Below, in pieces: positions 35,965 to 47,020 of a stretch of DNA of 64,000 nucleotides. The translations under genes and the position numbers were made by a program. This DNA is from Pseudomonadota bacterium (GTDB lineage: Bacteria > Pseudomonadota > Gammaproteobacteria > Acidiferrobacterales > UBA6901), in contig JAKASJ010000001.1 in assembly GCA_021819085.1 (NCBI GenBank), positions 287,575 to 351,574 of the forward strand, in the 5' to 3' direction. The notes under the pieces were generated by a model, which was not told where the DNA came from, did no database searches, and saw nothing but the letters and a program-made list of their open reading frames with translations. Each line of letters begins with the position of its first letter. The first letter of the stretch is position 1.

Positions 35965-36456
35965 CTACTTCGGCAATCCGAGAGTCCCCGCCATCATGAA
36001 GAAGATCATCGGAATGGAAAGCATGGTGTTCGTGCGCGACGCAAGGAAGGCGATACGCCCGGCCTTGGCTTTGGTTGCATCGTCGGCCTGCACCAACCCC
36101 AGTATCTTCTTCTGGTTCGGCCAGATCAGCACCCAGACGTTGAACAGCATGATCGTACCCAGCCAGGCGCCGATTCCTATGGGCATGGCACCGCCGCGCA
36201 GCAGGAATGCGTCGGTGAAGCCGATGCCGGAGCGAAAGAGATAATAGGCACCGGACAGCCAGGTCACGACCGCTGCCCAGCGGAAATACAGCAACGCCAG
36301 CGGGGCCACATGCTTGGTGATGCCGGCGGCGGTGCTGTCCGCTCTGGCCTTGGGCAGGGCCGCGGCCTGCACGAAATTGAAATAGTACAGCAGCCCGATC
36401 CACATGATGCCGGCCAGGACGTGCAGCCAGCGATCGGAAAATAGTTCAAAGCTCAT
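35965..36456 (-). CDS. Urate-hydroxylase-type (PuuD N-terminal-like) membrane protein
   Basis: A 163-residue protein with about four helices. RWLHVLAGIMWIGLLYYFNFVQ and the later PNQKKILGLV and RTNTMLSIPMIFFMMAG match the membrane domain found at the N-terminus of PuuD urate hydroxylases (DUF989-type), with His residues that could hold a cofactor. The cytochrome c domain of full PuuD is absent, and no purine genes are nearby, so a urate role is doubtful. GGAG lies 9 bases before the ATG. A 33-residue membrane frame precedes it. Confidence 0.8.
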   Translation of the reverse strand: MSFELFSDRWLHVLAGIMWIGLLYYFNFVQAAALPKARADSTAAGITKHVAPLALLYFRWAAVVTWLSGAYYLFRSGIGFTDAFLLRGGAMPIGIGAWLGTIMLFNVWVLIWPNQKKILGLVQADDATKAKAGRIAFLASRTNTMLSIPMIFFMMAGTLGLPK

Positions 36457-36518
36457 TTTTTTGCTCTCCTTGAGAGAATTTCTAGTTGTTTTGGGCGTGT
36501 CGCCAAGCGGCGCTGTGC

Positions 36519-36620
36519 TCAGGCCGTGACGAGAAAATGACGTGCGATGTAGTAGAGGACCAGCGACAGCACCACGCCGGAAATTATGGTGCCCCAGAGG
36601 GAATCTAGTGGGTTCTTCAT
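36519..36620 (-). CDS. Small single-helix membrane protein (33 residues)
   Basis: ATG at 36620 is preceded by GAGG with 7 bases of spacing. The product begins MKNPLDSLWGT, forms one clear helix (IISGVVLSLVLYYIA) and ends RHFLVTA. It ends 62 bases before the PuuD-like gene on the same strand, so it may be a small subunit of that membrane protein, much as CydX or CcoQ are for oxidases. It is too short for usual gene callers. No family was recognised. Confidence 0.55.
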   Translation of the reverse strand: MKNPLDSLWGTIISGVVLSLVLYYIARHFLVTA

Positions 36621-36704
36621 GGTTATTCCTCGTTATGAACAATCAATAAATAATAGTTGAGTGGATTTGTCGGTGGTTTAGGTTAAGACAGGTTCTTGAC
36701 GATT

Positions 36705-37307
36705 TCAATACTGGCTGGGGTCGGAAACGTCCGGGGAGTCTTCCGGAACATCCGCCGCACCCGGTGTCTCGTGCAGTCCGGTGGGCAGACCGTCGATGCT
36801 GACGCGGTTCTTGTCCGCCTGATATGCGGCAAGTCCGTCCGCTCCTTTCTTCTCCGCCCAGCGCAGATAGGTGTCGCGCTCTCCTTCGTAGCGGTAGCGC
36901 GGAACGGCGTAGCCGCAGGACGTCTGCACGGATTCAATCGCCAGCGACATGATCTGGCGCACGCCCGGGAACATGGTGAAACAGCGGGACAGTTCGGACC
37001 AGCCGGCGTCTCGAGGATGCAGCGCGCGGCCATGCCCGTAAAGCCGCAATATCAGCGGATCCGGATCGAAACTGCAGAACATGATCGTGAGCCTGCCGTC
37101 ATCCAGCAGATGGGCCGCGGTTTCGTTGCCGCTGCCGGTGATGTCGAGGTACGCCACGCGCGCATCATCGATGATACGGAAGGTATCGGCGCCTTTCGGA
37201 GAGAGATTGACGCGCCCGGAGTGTGGCGCGGTGGCAACGAAAAAGACGTGCTGGCGCTGGATGAATTCCCGCAAGCTGGTGTTCAGGCACTCGTAGAATT
37301 TTGCCAT
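36705..37307 (-). CDS. Pyridoxamine 5'-phosphate oxidase-family (PPOX) protein
   Basis: A 200-residue split-barrel flavin-type protein. FIQRQHVFFVATAPHSGRVNLSPKG is the standard first strand pair, followed by YLDITGSGNETAAHLLDDGRLTIMFCSF and LRLYGHGRAL. Members bind FMN or F420 and include many unassigned oxidoreductases; this shorter branch is not PdxH. The C-terminal 40 residues are acidic and Pro-rich. AAGG precedes the ATG. Confidence 0.88.
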   Translation of the reverse strand: MAKFYECLNTSLREFIQRQHVFFVATAPHSGRVNLSPKGADTFRIIDDARVAYLDITGSGNETAAHLLDDGRLTIMFCSFDPDPLILRLYGHGRALHPRDAGWSELSRCFTMFPGVRQIMSLAIESVQTSCGYAVPRYRYEGERDTYLRWAEKKGADGLAAYQADKNRVSIDGLPTGLHETPGAADVPEDSPDVSDPSQY

Positions 37308-37611
37308 GCGATCACCTTGCGAAATGACTGCCGCGGTATCTTAGCGTAATACTTCGCATTCCGTCACGGAGAACCGGGTCCATGTCCTGCGGGTGAAAAA
37401 CCGCGCAATTCACGCCCGGCGCGTGGCGGTCAGCCGCGTGCCGGCTGCACAGACAGATCCCGCGAGATGGCCTGCTGTATCAAAAACCCGACTTGGAAAG
37501 GATGAACTGCGATCCGGCCACGACCGGAAAAAAGTCGTTTCCATATTTGGCGAATCGGAAAACTTGAGTTATTGTTATTGGCATAGACTGAGTGGTCCCA
37601 GCGATGAGCGG
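37308..37611. other. Upstream region of argD
   Basis: Three hundred bases without a supported gene. Near its end TTGAGT (37564-37569) and TAGACT (37584-37589) could form a poor promoter with short 14-base spacing. A 20-codon frame with GGAAAGG directly before its ATG lies at about 37502-37564. Confidence 0.35.
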
Positions 37612-37645
37612 GGCGCCCTGCTTGCAGGGCGCCTTTATGTTTTTT
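37612..37645 (+). terminator. Strong intrinsic terminator just before argD
   Basis: GGCGCCCTG (37612-37620) and CAGGGCGCC (37625-37633) form a perfect 9-bp stem with CTTG loop, followed by TTTATGTTTTTT. This is a textbook rho-independent terminator. It ends 16 bases before the argD ATG, leaving no room for a separate promoter between them. Confidence 0.85.
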
Positions 37646-37661
37646 GGTGATTGCAAAACGA

Positions 37662-38864
37662 ATGGCCAGATCCTATCAGATGCCGGTGTTCAGCCCGCTG
37701 CCCGTTGCCTTCGAACGCGGCCAGGGTGCCTCGCTGTGGGATACGAACGGCCGGAAATACCTGGATGCGCTCGCCGGAATCGCCGTTTGCGGACTCGGCC
37801 ACGCGCATCCGAGGATCGCACGTGCGCTGTGCGATCAGGCCACAAAGCTGCTGCACAGCTCGAACTGGTACGAAGTGCCGCTCCAGGCGAAGCTGGCCGA
37901 AGAATTATGCCGCGTAGCGGGCATGGACAATGTGTTCTTCTGCAATTCCGGAGCGGAAGCGAATGAAGCTGCGATCAAGCTCGCCCGCCTTTACGGGCAT
38001 CAGCGCAAGATCCTGACCCCCGGAATCATCGTCACGGAAGGCAGCTTCCACGGCCGCACGCTCGCCACCCTGAGCGCCACGGGCAACCGCAAGATCCAGG
38101 CGGGATTTGAACCCTTGGTGCAGGGTTTCTACCGCGTTCCCTACAATGACGCCGCGTCCGTCGCCCAGGTCGGGGAACGCACCCAGGACATCGTTGCCGT
38201 GCTGGTGGAGCCGATTACCGGGGAAGGCGGCATCGTCGTACCGGATGACGGTTATCTGAAGGCGCTGCGCCGGATCTGTGACGAGCGCGGCTGGCTGCTA
38301 ATGTTCGACGAAATACAGACCGGAATGTGCCGCACCGGCAAATGGTTTGCCTGCCAGCACGAAGACGTCGTGCCGGACGTGATGACCCTGGCCAAGGGTC
38401 TGGGAAACGGCGTGCCGATCGGTGCATGCCTTGCCCGTGACGACGCCGCCGGAGTATTCCAGCCTGGCAATCACGGCTCCACCTTCAGCGGCAATCCCCT
38501 CGTCTGCCGCGTGGCGCTTGAAGTGCTCGACATACTGCGCAGCGAAAAGCTCGATCGGCGCTCAGCCGAGCTCGGCGAACGCATGCTCGCGGATCTGAAA
38601 CAGGAACTGGCGTCTGTGGATGGCGTCAAGGAAATCCGCGGCAGGGGGCTGATGCTCGCAGTCGAACTTGACCGGCCGTGCAAAGACCTGATGAAGCTTG
38701 CCCTCGACGCCGGGTTGCTCATCAATGTCACGGCCGAGCGGGTGGTGCGCCTGCTGCCCCCGCTCATCATCACGGACGCAGAGGCCGGCCAGATCGTGCA
38801 GGGGGTGAGCGGCCTGATCCGCGACTTCCTGGCATCGTCTCAGCCCCGGAGCGCAAACCCGTGA
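37662..38864 (+). CDS. argD: Acetylornithine aminotransferase
   Basis: A 400-residue class III PLP aminotransferase that transfers an amino group to N-acetylglutamate semialdehyde in arginine synthesis. [15 protein letters not shown] at 95-109 is the phosphate-binding block, Asp-216 in FDEIQTG holds the pyridine nitrogen, and Lys-245 in LAKGLGNG carries the cofactor. ATG at 37662 ([10 protein letters not shown]) fits homologues. In-frame TTG and GTG codons at 37644 and 37647 lie in or next to the terminator's T-run, so they are less likely. No clear ribosome site is present. The stop overlaps the argF start. Confidence 0.94.
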   Translation: MARSYQMPVFSPLPVAFERGQGASLWDTNGRKYLDALAGIAVCGLGHAHPRIARALCDQATKLLHSSNWYEVPLQAKLAEELCRVAGMDNVFFCNSGAEANEAAIKLARLYGHQRKILTPGIIVTEGSFHGRTLATLSATGNRKIQAGFEPLVQGFYRVPYNDAASVAQVGERTQDIVAVLVEPITGEGGIVVPDDGYLKALRRICDERGWLLMFDEIQTGMCRTGKWFACQHEDVVPDVMTLAKGLGNGVPIGACLARDDAAGVFQPGNHGSTFSGNPLVCRVALEVLDILRSEKLDRRSAELGERMLADLKQELASVDGVKEIRGRGLMLAVELDRPCKDLMKLALDAGLLINVTAERVVRLLPPLIITDAEAGQIVQGVSGLIRDFLASSQPRSANP

Positions 38865-39787
38865 AGCCCCGTCATTTTCTCACGCTGCTCGACTTGAGCA
38901 GCGTCGAGCTCGAGCAGCTTCTGCGGCGTGCGATAGACCTCAAGGCGATGCACCGGCGGGGCGAGACGTACACGCCGCTGCGCCAGCGGACCATGGCGAT
39001 GATTTTCGAAAAGTCCTCGACACGCACGCGCGTGTCGTTCGAAGCCGGCATGAGCCATCTCGGCGGCAGCAGTCTATTTCTGTCCCCGCGCGACACGCAT
39101 CTCGGCCGCGGCGAACCGATCGAAGACACGGCGCGCGTCATGTCGCGCATGGTGGATGTGATCGTGATCCGTGCCTTCGAACACGACATGGTCGTCCGAT
39201 TCGCCGAGTTCTCGCTCGTTCCGGTGGTCAACGCACTCACCGACCGCTACCATCCCTGCCAGCTGCTGGCCGATATCCAGACCTATATTGAAGCCCGCGG
39301 CCCGATCAAGGGAAGAACAGCAGCGTGGATCGGGGACGGCAACAATGTCTGCCATTCATGGATCAATGCGGCCCGACGCTTTGGTTTCAACCTTAACATC
39401 GCCACACCCGCCGGCTACGAACCCGACTCGGAAGTGGTTGCCGCCGCCGGCAGCTGCGTCACCCTCACCCATGACCCGAAGCTGGCGGCAAGCGGAGCGG
39501 ACATCGTCGTCACCGATACCTGGGCGAGCATGGGCCAGGAAAGCGAGAAGACGCAGCGTCTAAAGGACTTCTCCGGCTATATGGTGGACTCCCGGCTCAT
39601 GCATCTGGCCCATAAAGATGCCGTATTCATGCACTGCCTGCCGGCATACCGCGGATACGAAGTGGACCCGGCCGTGATCGACGGACCCCAGAGCGTGGTC
39701 TGGGACGAGGCCGAGAACCGGCTCCATGCCCAGAAGGCGCTCCTGGAATTCCTGCTGGCTCCGGCTGGCTCCGGCCAGAAGCGCTGA
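38861..39787 (+). CDS. argF: Ornithine carbamoyltransferase
   Basis: A 308-residue anabolic enzyme making citrulline from ornithine and carbamoyl phosphate. STRTR (53-57) binds carbamoyl phosphate, HPCQ is at 131-134, the ornithine-side motif DTWASMG at 219-225, and HCLPA at 258-262. The start is GTG at 38861, overlapping the argD stop (GTGA), with GGAG about 10 bases upstream inside argD. That implies coupled translation. argG is encoded separately near 16 kb. Confidence 0.95.
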   Translation: MKPRHFLTLLDLSSVELEQLLRRAIDLKAMHRRGETYTPLRQRTMAMIFEKSSTRTRVSFEAGMSHLGGSSLFLSPRDTHLGRGEPIEDTARVMSRMVDVIVIRAFEHDMVVRFAEFSLVPVVNALTDRYHPCQLLADIQTYIEARGPIKGRTAAWIGDGNNVCHSWINAARRFGFNLNIATPAGYEPDSEVVAAAGSCVTLTHDPKLAASGADIVVTDTWASMGQESEKTQRLKDFSGYMVDSRLMHLAHKDAVFMHCLPAYRGYEVDPAVIDGPQSVVWDEAENRLHAQKALLEFLLAPAGSGQKR

Positions 39788-39806
39788 GGCGCCTGACGGC
39801 TGCCGG

Positions 39807-40442
39807 TCAGCGCACTCCGGGAAACGAGCGGCTGATCCCCTGAACGATAAACTCCACTGCGATGGCAAGCAGCAGCATGCCCATGATGCGGGTGAGTATG
39901 CGCGTTCCGGTCACGCCAAGGCGGCCAAACAGAGGGTGGGCCAGACGGAACACCGGATAGAGTATCAGCGTTGACAGCGCAATGAGGCTGGTGAGTGCAA
40001 TGTCGCCGCGCAGGCCGTGCTGCTGCTGCGACAGCAGGATCACGGTAGTAATCGCACCGGGACCCGAAAGCATGGGGATGGCAAGCGGAACGATCGAGAA
40101 ATCCTCCCTTTCCATGGTCTCAGCCCCTTCCGTGCGACTGGTCTGGGTGCGCGAAAGGGTCGCGTGCAGCATGGACCACGCCACCGAGGCGATGATAAGG
40201 CCGCCCGCGATCTGGAAACTGGGCAGTTCGACCCCGAGCACCTGGAACAGGTACAGGCCGCTCCACTGGAAGAACAGCAGCGTCGCGAACACCGCCGCCA
40301 GGGTCCTGCGCAAGGCGTGTTCACGCGCTCGCTGCGACATACCGACGGTAAGCGTCACATACACCGGCAGGACATTGAAGGGGGTCAGGATCGTGAGCAG
40401 GGAAACCAGCTCCTTGCCCAGATTTACGAGGCTCAAATCCAT
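39807..40442 (-). CDS. MarC-family integral membrane protein
   Basis: A 211-residue protein with six hydrophobic helices. FNVLPVYVTLTVGMS near residue 22, FQIAGGLIIASVAWSML and PLAIPMLSGPGAITTVILL are the conserved MarC blocks. The family was once linked to multiple antibiotic resistance but has no proven transport substrate. It converges on argF across a 19-base gap. Confidence 0.9.
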   Translation of the reverse strand: MDLSLVNLGKELVSLLTILTPFNVLPVYVTLTVGMSQRAREHALRRTLAAVFATLLFFQWSGLYLFQVLGVELPSFQIAGGLIIASVAWSMLHATLSRTQTSRTEGAETMEREDFSIVPLAIPMLSGPGAITTVILLSQQQHGLRGDIALTSLIALSTLILYPVFRLAHPLFGRLGVTGTRILTRIMGMLLLAIAVEFIVQGISRSFPGVR

Positions 40443-40533
40443 CCGTCCTATTCTGTGCGGCTGACCCTGCCCGGGTCAATGAGGATATCCGCGGCGACGG
40501 ACATACAGCTGCACGCACGCGGCCGGGGTGTGT

Positions 40534-40539
40534 TATAAT
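40534..40539 (+). promoter_or_regulatory. Consensus -10 box upstream of fimX-like gene
   Basis: TATAAT lies 124 bases before the preferred start. Seventeen bases upstream the sequence is GCACGC, a poor -35, so an activator or another sigma factor may be needed. Confidence 0.4.
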
Positions 40540-40663
40540 TCTAACTTAATTATCGCGATTCCGAACGGATCATGGTCGCGAAACCGCGTTGCCGGAAACC
40601 TTCCTGCGACGCATGCAACTGCCCGCCATATCGCCGGAATTTCGCTTTCACGAGGCCGACTCG

Positions 40664-42799
40664 TTGGACAAGAAACTGCTGCATGTCTTGATCATCGACG
40701 ATTCGCCGGACGACGCAGAGCTTGTCGTCGAGACGCTGCGGAATGCCGGCTATATACCCAAGAGTCAGAGGGTTCAGGACATCGTCGGCATGCAGTCGGC
40801 ACTGGCCAAGGATTCCTGGGACGTCGTCATTGCCGAGACGGATGTTCCGCACCTCACGATTCCCGCCGCGCTCGATGCCCTGCGCCACACTCGGCACAAA
40901 CCTCCCTGCATCATCATGACGCGAACGATCAGCGACGAGGACATGGCTAGCCTGATGGCCGCAGGGGCCCGGGATATCGTTTTCAAACATCAGACCTCCC
41001 GTCTGGCACCGGTCATCGAGCGCGAAATCGCCGCCGGGCGCACTCGCCTGGAACTCGAAGAGACGCGCCAGCAGCTCGCCCAGCTGCAGCAGCGCTACCG
41101 GGCGCTGGTCGATGGGTCGCACGATGCAATCTGCTACAGCCAGGACGGCATGCATACCAGCGCCAATCCCGCCTATGTCAAGCTGTTCGGCTACGATGAC
41201 GTCAAGGAGCTGGAAGAAATTCCGGTGCTCAACCTGATCGGCAAGGCGGATCACGCGCGTCTCAAGGAACAGTTCCGCAAGGCCGTACGCGACTCCCAGG
41301 GAATGCGGGTCAGCGAACTGACCGCCATTCGCAAGGACGGATCGCATTTCCCGGCCGACCTCACGATCTCGGCGATCAACATGGATGGCGAGAACTGGCA
41401 CCAGATCAGGGTGACCGACATCTCGCGACAGAAGAGCATCGAGGACCGTCTCCAGTTCCTGCACGAACACGATCCGCTGACCGGGCTGTACAACCGGCAT
41501 TATTTCCTGCAGGCGCTGGGCGAGGCGGTGTCGGCAGCCCAGGCCGGCAAACAGACCGGCGTACTGCTGCATCTTGACCTGGAGCAGCTCCGGGAAATCA
41601 ACGATGCCCATGGATACAGCGCCGGTGACAGGTTGATCCTGAAGCTTGCCCAGCTGCTGCGCGAGAAGACACGCGAAGGCGACATCCTTGCGCGCTTCGG
41701 CGGCGATGAGTTTGCGGCACTGCTGGCGGACACCAGGGACCGGCCGGGAATAGATGCCGCGGCAGAGATCGGCAGGGCCCTCAACGAAGCCACATTCACC
41801 GAGGATGGCAAGATATTTTGCTGCCGCTGTGCCGTCGGCACCACGGTCATCGACGCCACGGCGGTCGGGGCGGAACAGGCGCTGACGCGGGCCTACCGCG
41901 CCCATGCCTCCGAGCAGCGCCAGCCAGTCGAGCCGGCGATCATCGAGGAAGCCGCCGCGCCCAAAGTACGGCCCTCTGCCACCGTCCACAGAATCGAGCG
42001 CGCAAGCGGCATCCTGAAGGCCATAGAGACCGCACTGCGGGCCGACAGTTTCCGTCTGCTGTACCAGCCGATCGTGAATTTGCAGGGCGATCCGTCGGAG
42101 AACTACGAGGTGCTCGTGCGCATGCCGGCGGGCGGCACGGACCTGGTCACGGCCGCCGAATTCATGCCCGCTGCCGCGGAAGCCCAGCTCGCCCTGGATA
42201 TAGACCGCCTGGTGGTGCGGCGGTCTATCGGGACCTTGCGCGATGTGCGTACCGCCGGCCGCCAGGTGACCTTGTTCGTGAACCTGTCGGCAACGGCGCT
42301 CACCGACAAGGAGCTGCCGATCATGATCCTGGAAACCCTGCGCGACACCGGGGTAAAAGGCGGGTCGCTGGTATTCGAGATCAATGAAGCCATCATGGCT
42401 GCGCAGCCCAGGGAGGCATCGGCATTCATATCCTCTCTGCGCAAACTCGGATGCCGATTTGCTGCCGATGAATTCGGCCAGCTGCGCGACGCGCCCCCGC
42501 TGCAGATGCCGCTCGACTACATCAAGATTGACAACGCGCTGGTGCACGCGCTGATCGACGAAGGCGCCGGATCGGCGGTGGTAAAGGAGCTGTTCGAGGC
42601 GGCCAGCAACGACAACCGCCGCATCATCGTCAAAAACGTCGAAGATGCCGCAAGCCTGGCGGTACTGTGGAATTTCGGCGTCGAATATGTGCAAGGCAAC
42701 TACTTCCAGCCACCGGACCCGACCCTGAGCTACAACTTCGCCGGCGAATCGATCGACTCGGACCAGGCCATGGCGAGCTGGACGCGCCTCGACCACTGA
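40664..42799 (+). CDS. fimX: FimX-like REC-PAS-GGDEF-EAL protein
   Basis: A 711-residue protein with the domain order and local sequence of Pseudomonas FimX, a c-di-GMP receptor that controls type IV pilus assembly. The REC domain (1-120) keeps the acidic pair Asp-12/13 but has Glu-58 where the phosphorylated Asp belongs. PAS lies at about 140-250 and the GGDEF domain has intact GGDEF at 346-350. The EAL domain reads EVL at 482-484 and DEFGQL instead of DDFGTG, so it probably binds rather than cuts c-di-GMP, as FimX does. SFRLLYQPIVNLQGD and the ending VQGNYFQPP are FimX-like. TTG at 40664 is preferred (GAGG upstream, homologue-like start); the frame is open back to 40589. Confidence 0.85.
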   Translation: MDKKLLHVLIIDDSPDDAELVVETLRNAGYIPKSQRVQDIVGMQSALAKDSWDVVIAETDVPHLTIPAALDALRHTRHKPPCIIMTRTISDEDMASLMAAGARDIVFKHQTSRLAPVIEREIAAGRTRLELEETRQQLAQLQQRYRALVDGSHDAICYSQDGMHTSANPAYVKLFGYDDVKELEEIPVLNLIGKADHARLKEQFRKAVRDSQGMRVSELTAIRKDGSHFPADLTISAINMDGENWHQIRVTDISRQKSIEDRLQFLHEHDPLTGLYNRHYFLQALGEAVSAAQAGKQTGVLLHLDLEQLREINDAHGYSAGDRLILKLAQLLREKTREGDILARFGGDEFAALLADTRDRPGIDAAAEIGRALNEATFTEDGKIFCCRCAVGTTVIDATAVGAEQALTRAYRAHASEQRQPVEPAIIEEAAAPKVRPSATVHRIERASGILKAIETALRADSFRLLYQPIVNLQGDPSENYEVLVRMPAGGTDLVTAAEFMPAAAEAQLALDIDRLVVRRSIGTLRDVRTAGRQVTLFVNLSATALTDKELPIMILETLRDTGVKGGSLVFEINEAIMAAQPREASAFISSLRKLGCRFAADEFGQLRDAPPLQMPLDYIKIDNALVHALIDEGAGSAVVKELFEAASNDNRRIIVKNVEDAASLAVLWNFGVEYVQGNYFQPPDPTLSYNFAGESIDSDQAMASWTRLDH

Positions 42800-42920
42800 A
42801 CGTGCGTGCGGCGCACCCGGGCTTCCGCGACCGGCGCTTGCCAGCAGTGGCACACAGATAGTACCCTCTAGCGCCCAAGAAACGTGGTTCGCCGGTCACC
42901 CCTGATCATATAAGAGCGTC

Positions 42921-44597
<1,677 letters not shown>

Positions 44598-44680
44598 CCA
44601 GCGGGCCGGGGCGAAGCGGTCAGGCAAAAACAGGCATTCAGACTTCAGACCCGGCCATTTGGCGCAGGTGCCGGCCTGTC

Positions 44681-45493
44681 TTAGCGGTCCGGCGTCCCGG
44701 GATCGTCGACGTCGAGCGAACCCTGCGCTGCGATCGCCCCGGCGATTGTCGGTTTTCCCTTGAGTATCCATTCGAACACAACGCCGATCAGCGCGCCCAC
44801 AACCGGCCCGACAATGTAGATCCAGGTCATTCCGAGATCGCCACGCACCAGGTCTGGCGCAAACGAACGTACCGGATTCATCGAGGCGCCGCTTATCGGC
44901 CCCGCCCACAGACCCGCCAGGGCGATGTACCCCCCCACTGCAATCGCGCCATTGGTGCCGATATTGCGCGCCCCCGATGCGGTCCCCAGTATCGTGTTCA
45001 CCAATCCGGCGGTCAGTACGATCTCCATAACCAGCGCGCTGCCGGCACCGACATCCGTACCTGGCACCGTGGCGCCCAGCGCACCGACGGTGCCGAACAT
45101 GGCCCGCAGAAAAAGCGCTGCCATGACGCCACCGATCAACTGGGCCAGGACGTACCCCGGCACCCGACGCCAGGGAAAATTGCGCCGCGCAGCGAATGCC
45201 AGGGTGACGGCCGGGTTCAGATGTGCCCCGCTCACCGTACCCATGAAATAAATGATTGCCATCACCATGAGTCCGGGCGCCACCGCAACCATCCCGGCGC
45301 TGACCGTCCCGCCGCTGCGTGCGGCAACCACCCCCCCGCCCGCGGCCACCAGAACCAGCAGAAACGTGCCCCAAGTCTCGGCGAACAGGCGTCGCCACTC
45401 GTGGGCAGGATCCAGAAAATCGGGGGACGACTGCTTCTGCACCATGCGCCGGCTCAGCTCGGCCTTTTTCCGTTCATTGCGTATTGAAGTCAC
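44681..45493 (-). CDS. Aquaporin / MIP-family channel
   Basis: A 270-residue channel with six helices. The first pore motif is canonical (HLNPAVT, NPA at 93-95). The second reads SMNPVRS (NPV at 206-208), with Arg following as in most members. The N-terminal ~35 residues are basic and hydrophilic, longer than in AqpZ. The start is GTG, with GGAGG five bases upstream. Water or a small neutral solute is the likely cargo. Confidence 0.9.
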   Translation of the reverse strand: MTSIRNERKKAELSRRMVQKQSSPDFLDPAHEWRRLFAETWGTFLLVLVAAGGGVVAARSGGTVSAGMVAVAPGLMVMAIIYFMGTVSGAHLNPAVTLAFAARRNFPWRRVPGYVLAQLIGGVMAALFLRAMFGTVGALGATVPGTDVGAGSALVMEIVLTAGLVNTILGTASGARNIGTNGAIAVGGYIALAGLWAGPISGASMNPVRSFAPDLVRGDLGMTWIYIVGPVVGALIGVVFEWILKGKPTIAGAIAAQGSLDVDDPGTPDR

Positions 45494-45582
45494 ACATGCC
45501 TCCGATTAGTCGCATCAGGGATTGTGCAGGGCCGGCCTCACGGCCGGGAAGATGCCGGGTCCCGGCACACCGGGCGCCGGCA

Positions 45583-46452
45583 TTATTTTTCCAGCCGCTT
45601 GCGCAGCGCCTGCAGTTCCTTCCGGCGTTTGGCACTGGACCTCGGGTAGGCCATCCCCAGTCCCTCAAGCGTTTCGAGAATTATCTGGGAAATGATCAGC
45701 CTTGCGTTTTCCTTGTCGTCGGCAGGAACCACGTACCACGGCGCACTGTCGGTACTGGTTGCACCCAGGCAATCCTCATAAGCCTTCATGTACTGCTTCC
45801 AAAATTTCCGTTCCTCGACATCCGTGACGCTGAATTTCCAGTTCTTTTCCGGGTTGTCGATGCGCTCGAGAAGACGCTTTCTCTGCTCTTCTTCCGACAG
45901 GTGCAGGAAAAACTTGATGATTCGCGTTCCGTTCCGGAAAAGATGGCGTTCCAGATCAACGATCGAACGGTAGCGGTGCCGCCAGATGGCCTCCCCGTCG
46001 AGAAGTTCGTCGGGCAGCCCCTGGCTGCGGAGGATCTGCGGATGCACCCGAACGATGAGCACCTCCTCGTAATAGGACCGGTTGAAGATCCCGATCCGTC
46101 CGCGCTCCGGCAAACTCCTCGTGGTGCGCCACAGAAAATCGTGTTCCAGTTCGGTGGCGCTGGGATGCTTGAAACTGAATACCTGACAGCCCTGCGGATT
46201 GACCCCCGACATGACGTGCTTGATGGCCCCGTCCTTCCCGGCGGCGTCCATCGCCTGGAAGATCAGCAGCAGGGAATAGCGGTTGAAGGCATAGTGAAGC
46301 TGTTGCAGCGAACTCAGCCTGGCGACGTGCTCGTCAAGCAGCTTCTGATATTGCTCCTTGGACTTGTACACCGGCTTTACCACCGTCGGCCACTTGCCGA
46401 GCCTGACCTTCTGGCCCTCGGCGACCCGGAATTTCCTGGAATTGATTTTCAT
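45583..46452 (-). CDS. ppk2: Polyphosphate kinase 2
   Basis: A 289-residue PPK2-family kinase that moves phosphate between polyphosphate and nucleotides. The Walker A-like motif MDAAGKDG is at 68-75, followed by [19 protein letters not shown]. The second motif [16 protein letters not shown] near 118 and the lid region around [10 protein letters not shown] complete the pattern. A single domain of this length fits class I or III; which nucleotide it prefers cannot be read. The start [10 protein letters not shown] at 46452 fits homologues better than an ATG 51 bases upstream. Confidence 0.92.
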   Translation of the reverse strand: MKINSRKFRVAEGQKVRLGKWPTVVKPVYKSKEQYQKLLDEHVARLSSLQQLHYAFNRYSLLLIFQAMDAAGKDGAIKHVMSGVNPQGCQVFSFKHPSATELEHDFLWRTTRSLPERGRIGIFNRSYYEEVLIVRVHPQILRSQGLPDELLDGEAIWRHRYRSIVDLERHLFRNGTRIIKFFLHLSEEEQRKRLLERIDNPEKNWKFSVTDVEERKFWKQYMKAYEDCLGATSTDSAPWYVVPADDKENARLIISQIILETLEGLGMAYPRSSAKRRKELQALRKRLEK

Positions 46453-47020
46453 ATGTTCTGCGCGAGATGCCTCCCGGTTTGCCGGCAACCCTCGCCGGTC
46501 CATGAACCTCTATCTAGCCGGACGGGTGCCTGCCGTCAATTGTGCACGGCACAATTCCCCGCCCCGGCACAGCACGCCGGAACTGGCCTGTGACGAACGG
46601 ACGAATCACACCGTGCACCCGGGCGGGCTCGATGCCGGTCTAGCGCGGCGGATCGCGGTTCCCGGCGTGGCTGAATTCCGGCACCGGCACCCGCACTGGA
46701 TCCCTAACCTGCCTGCGCCCCCGACAGACTGCACCTCCAGGGTTGCGCAAGCAATACGGCTTCCGCCGGCGTATTCTCGCGAATTTTTACCCGATCAGCG
46801 AGATGCGGCCGCAACGGCGCCGCGTGCAGGGCCCGAAGGCCGGCCGGGGAGCGTAAGCGTCGGAGCCCGGACCCACGAAGCGCCGCAGCCCGGACAGCGT
46901 CAGCGCTCAATCCCGCGCTCGCCGTGGGCCTTGGTGGCGCGGCCAGGCCGCACACGAGCGGATTGGCCGCGCGGCCCCCGGGAAGGTTAGAATTAGGAAC
47001 TCGACCAGGCATCCACGATC
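46453..47020. other. Divergent intergenic region between ppk2 and the ABC exporter
   Basis: About 570 bases without a supported gene or strong repeat. It should contain the promoters of both neighbours, but no confident -35/-10 pair was seen. Confidence 0.4.

Noticed and set aside
37564..37589. Promoter for a small RNA ending at the terminator before argD
   Set aside because: TTGAGT and TAGACT are only 14 bases apart, too close for a standard sigma-70 promoter; kept only as a remark.
40550..42853. 767-codon open frame antisense to the fimX-like gene
   Set aside because: It is an open shadow caused by GC-rich codon use; the plus strand carries clear REC, PAS, GGDEF and EAL domains.
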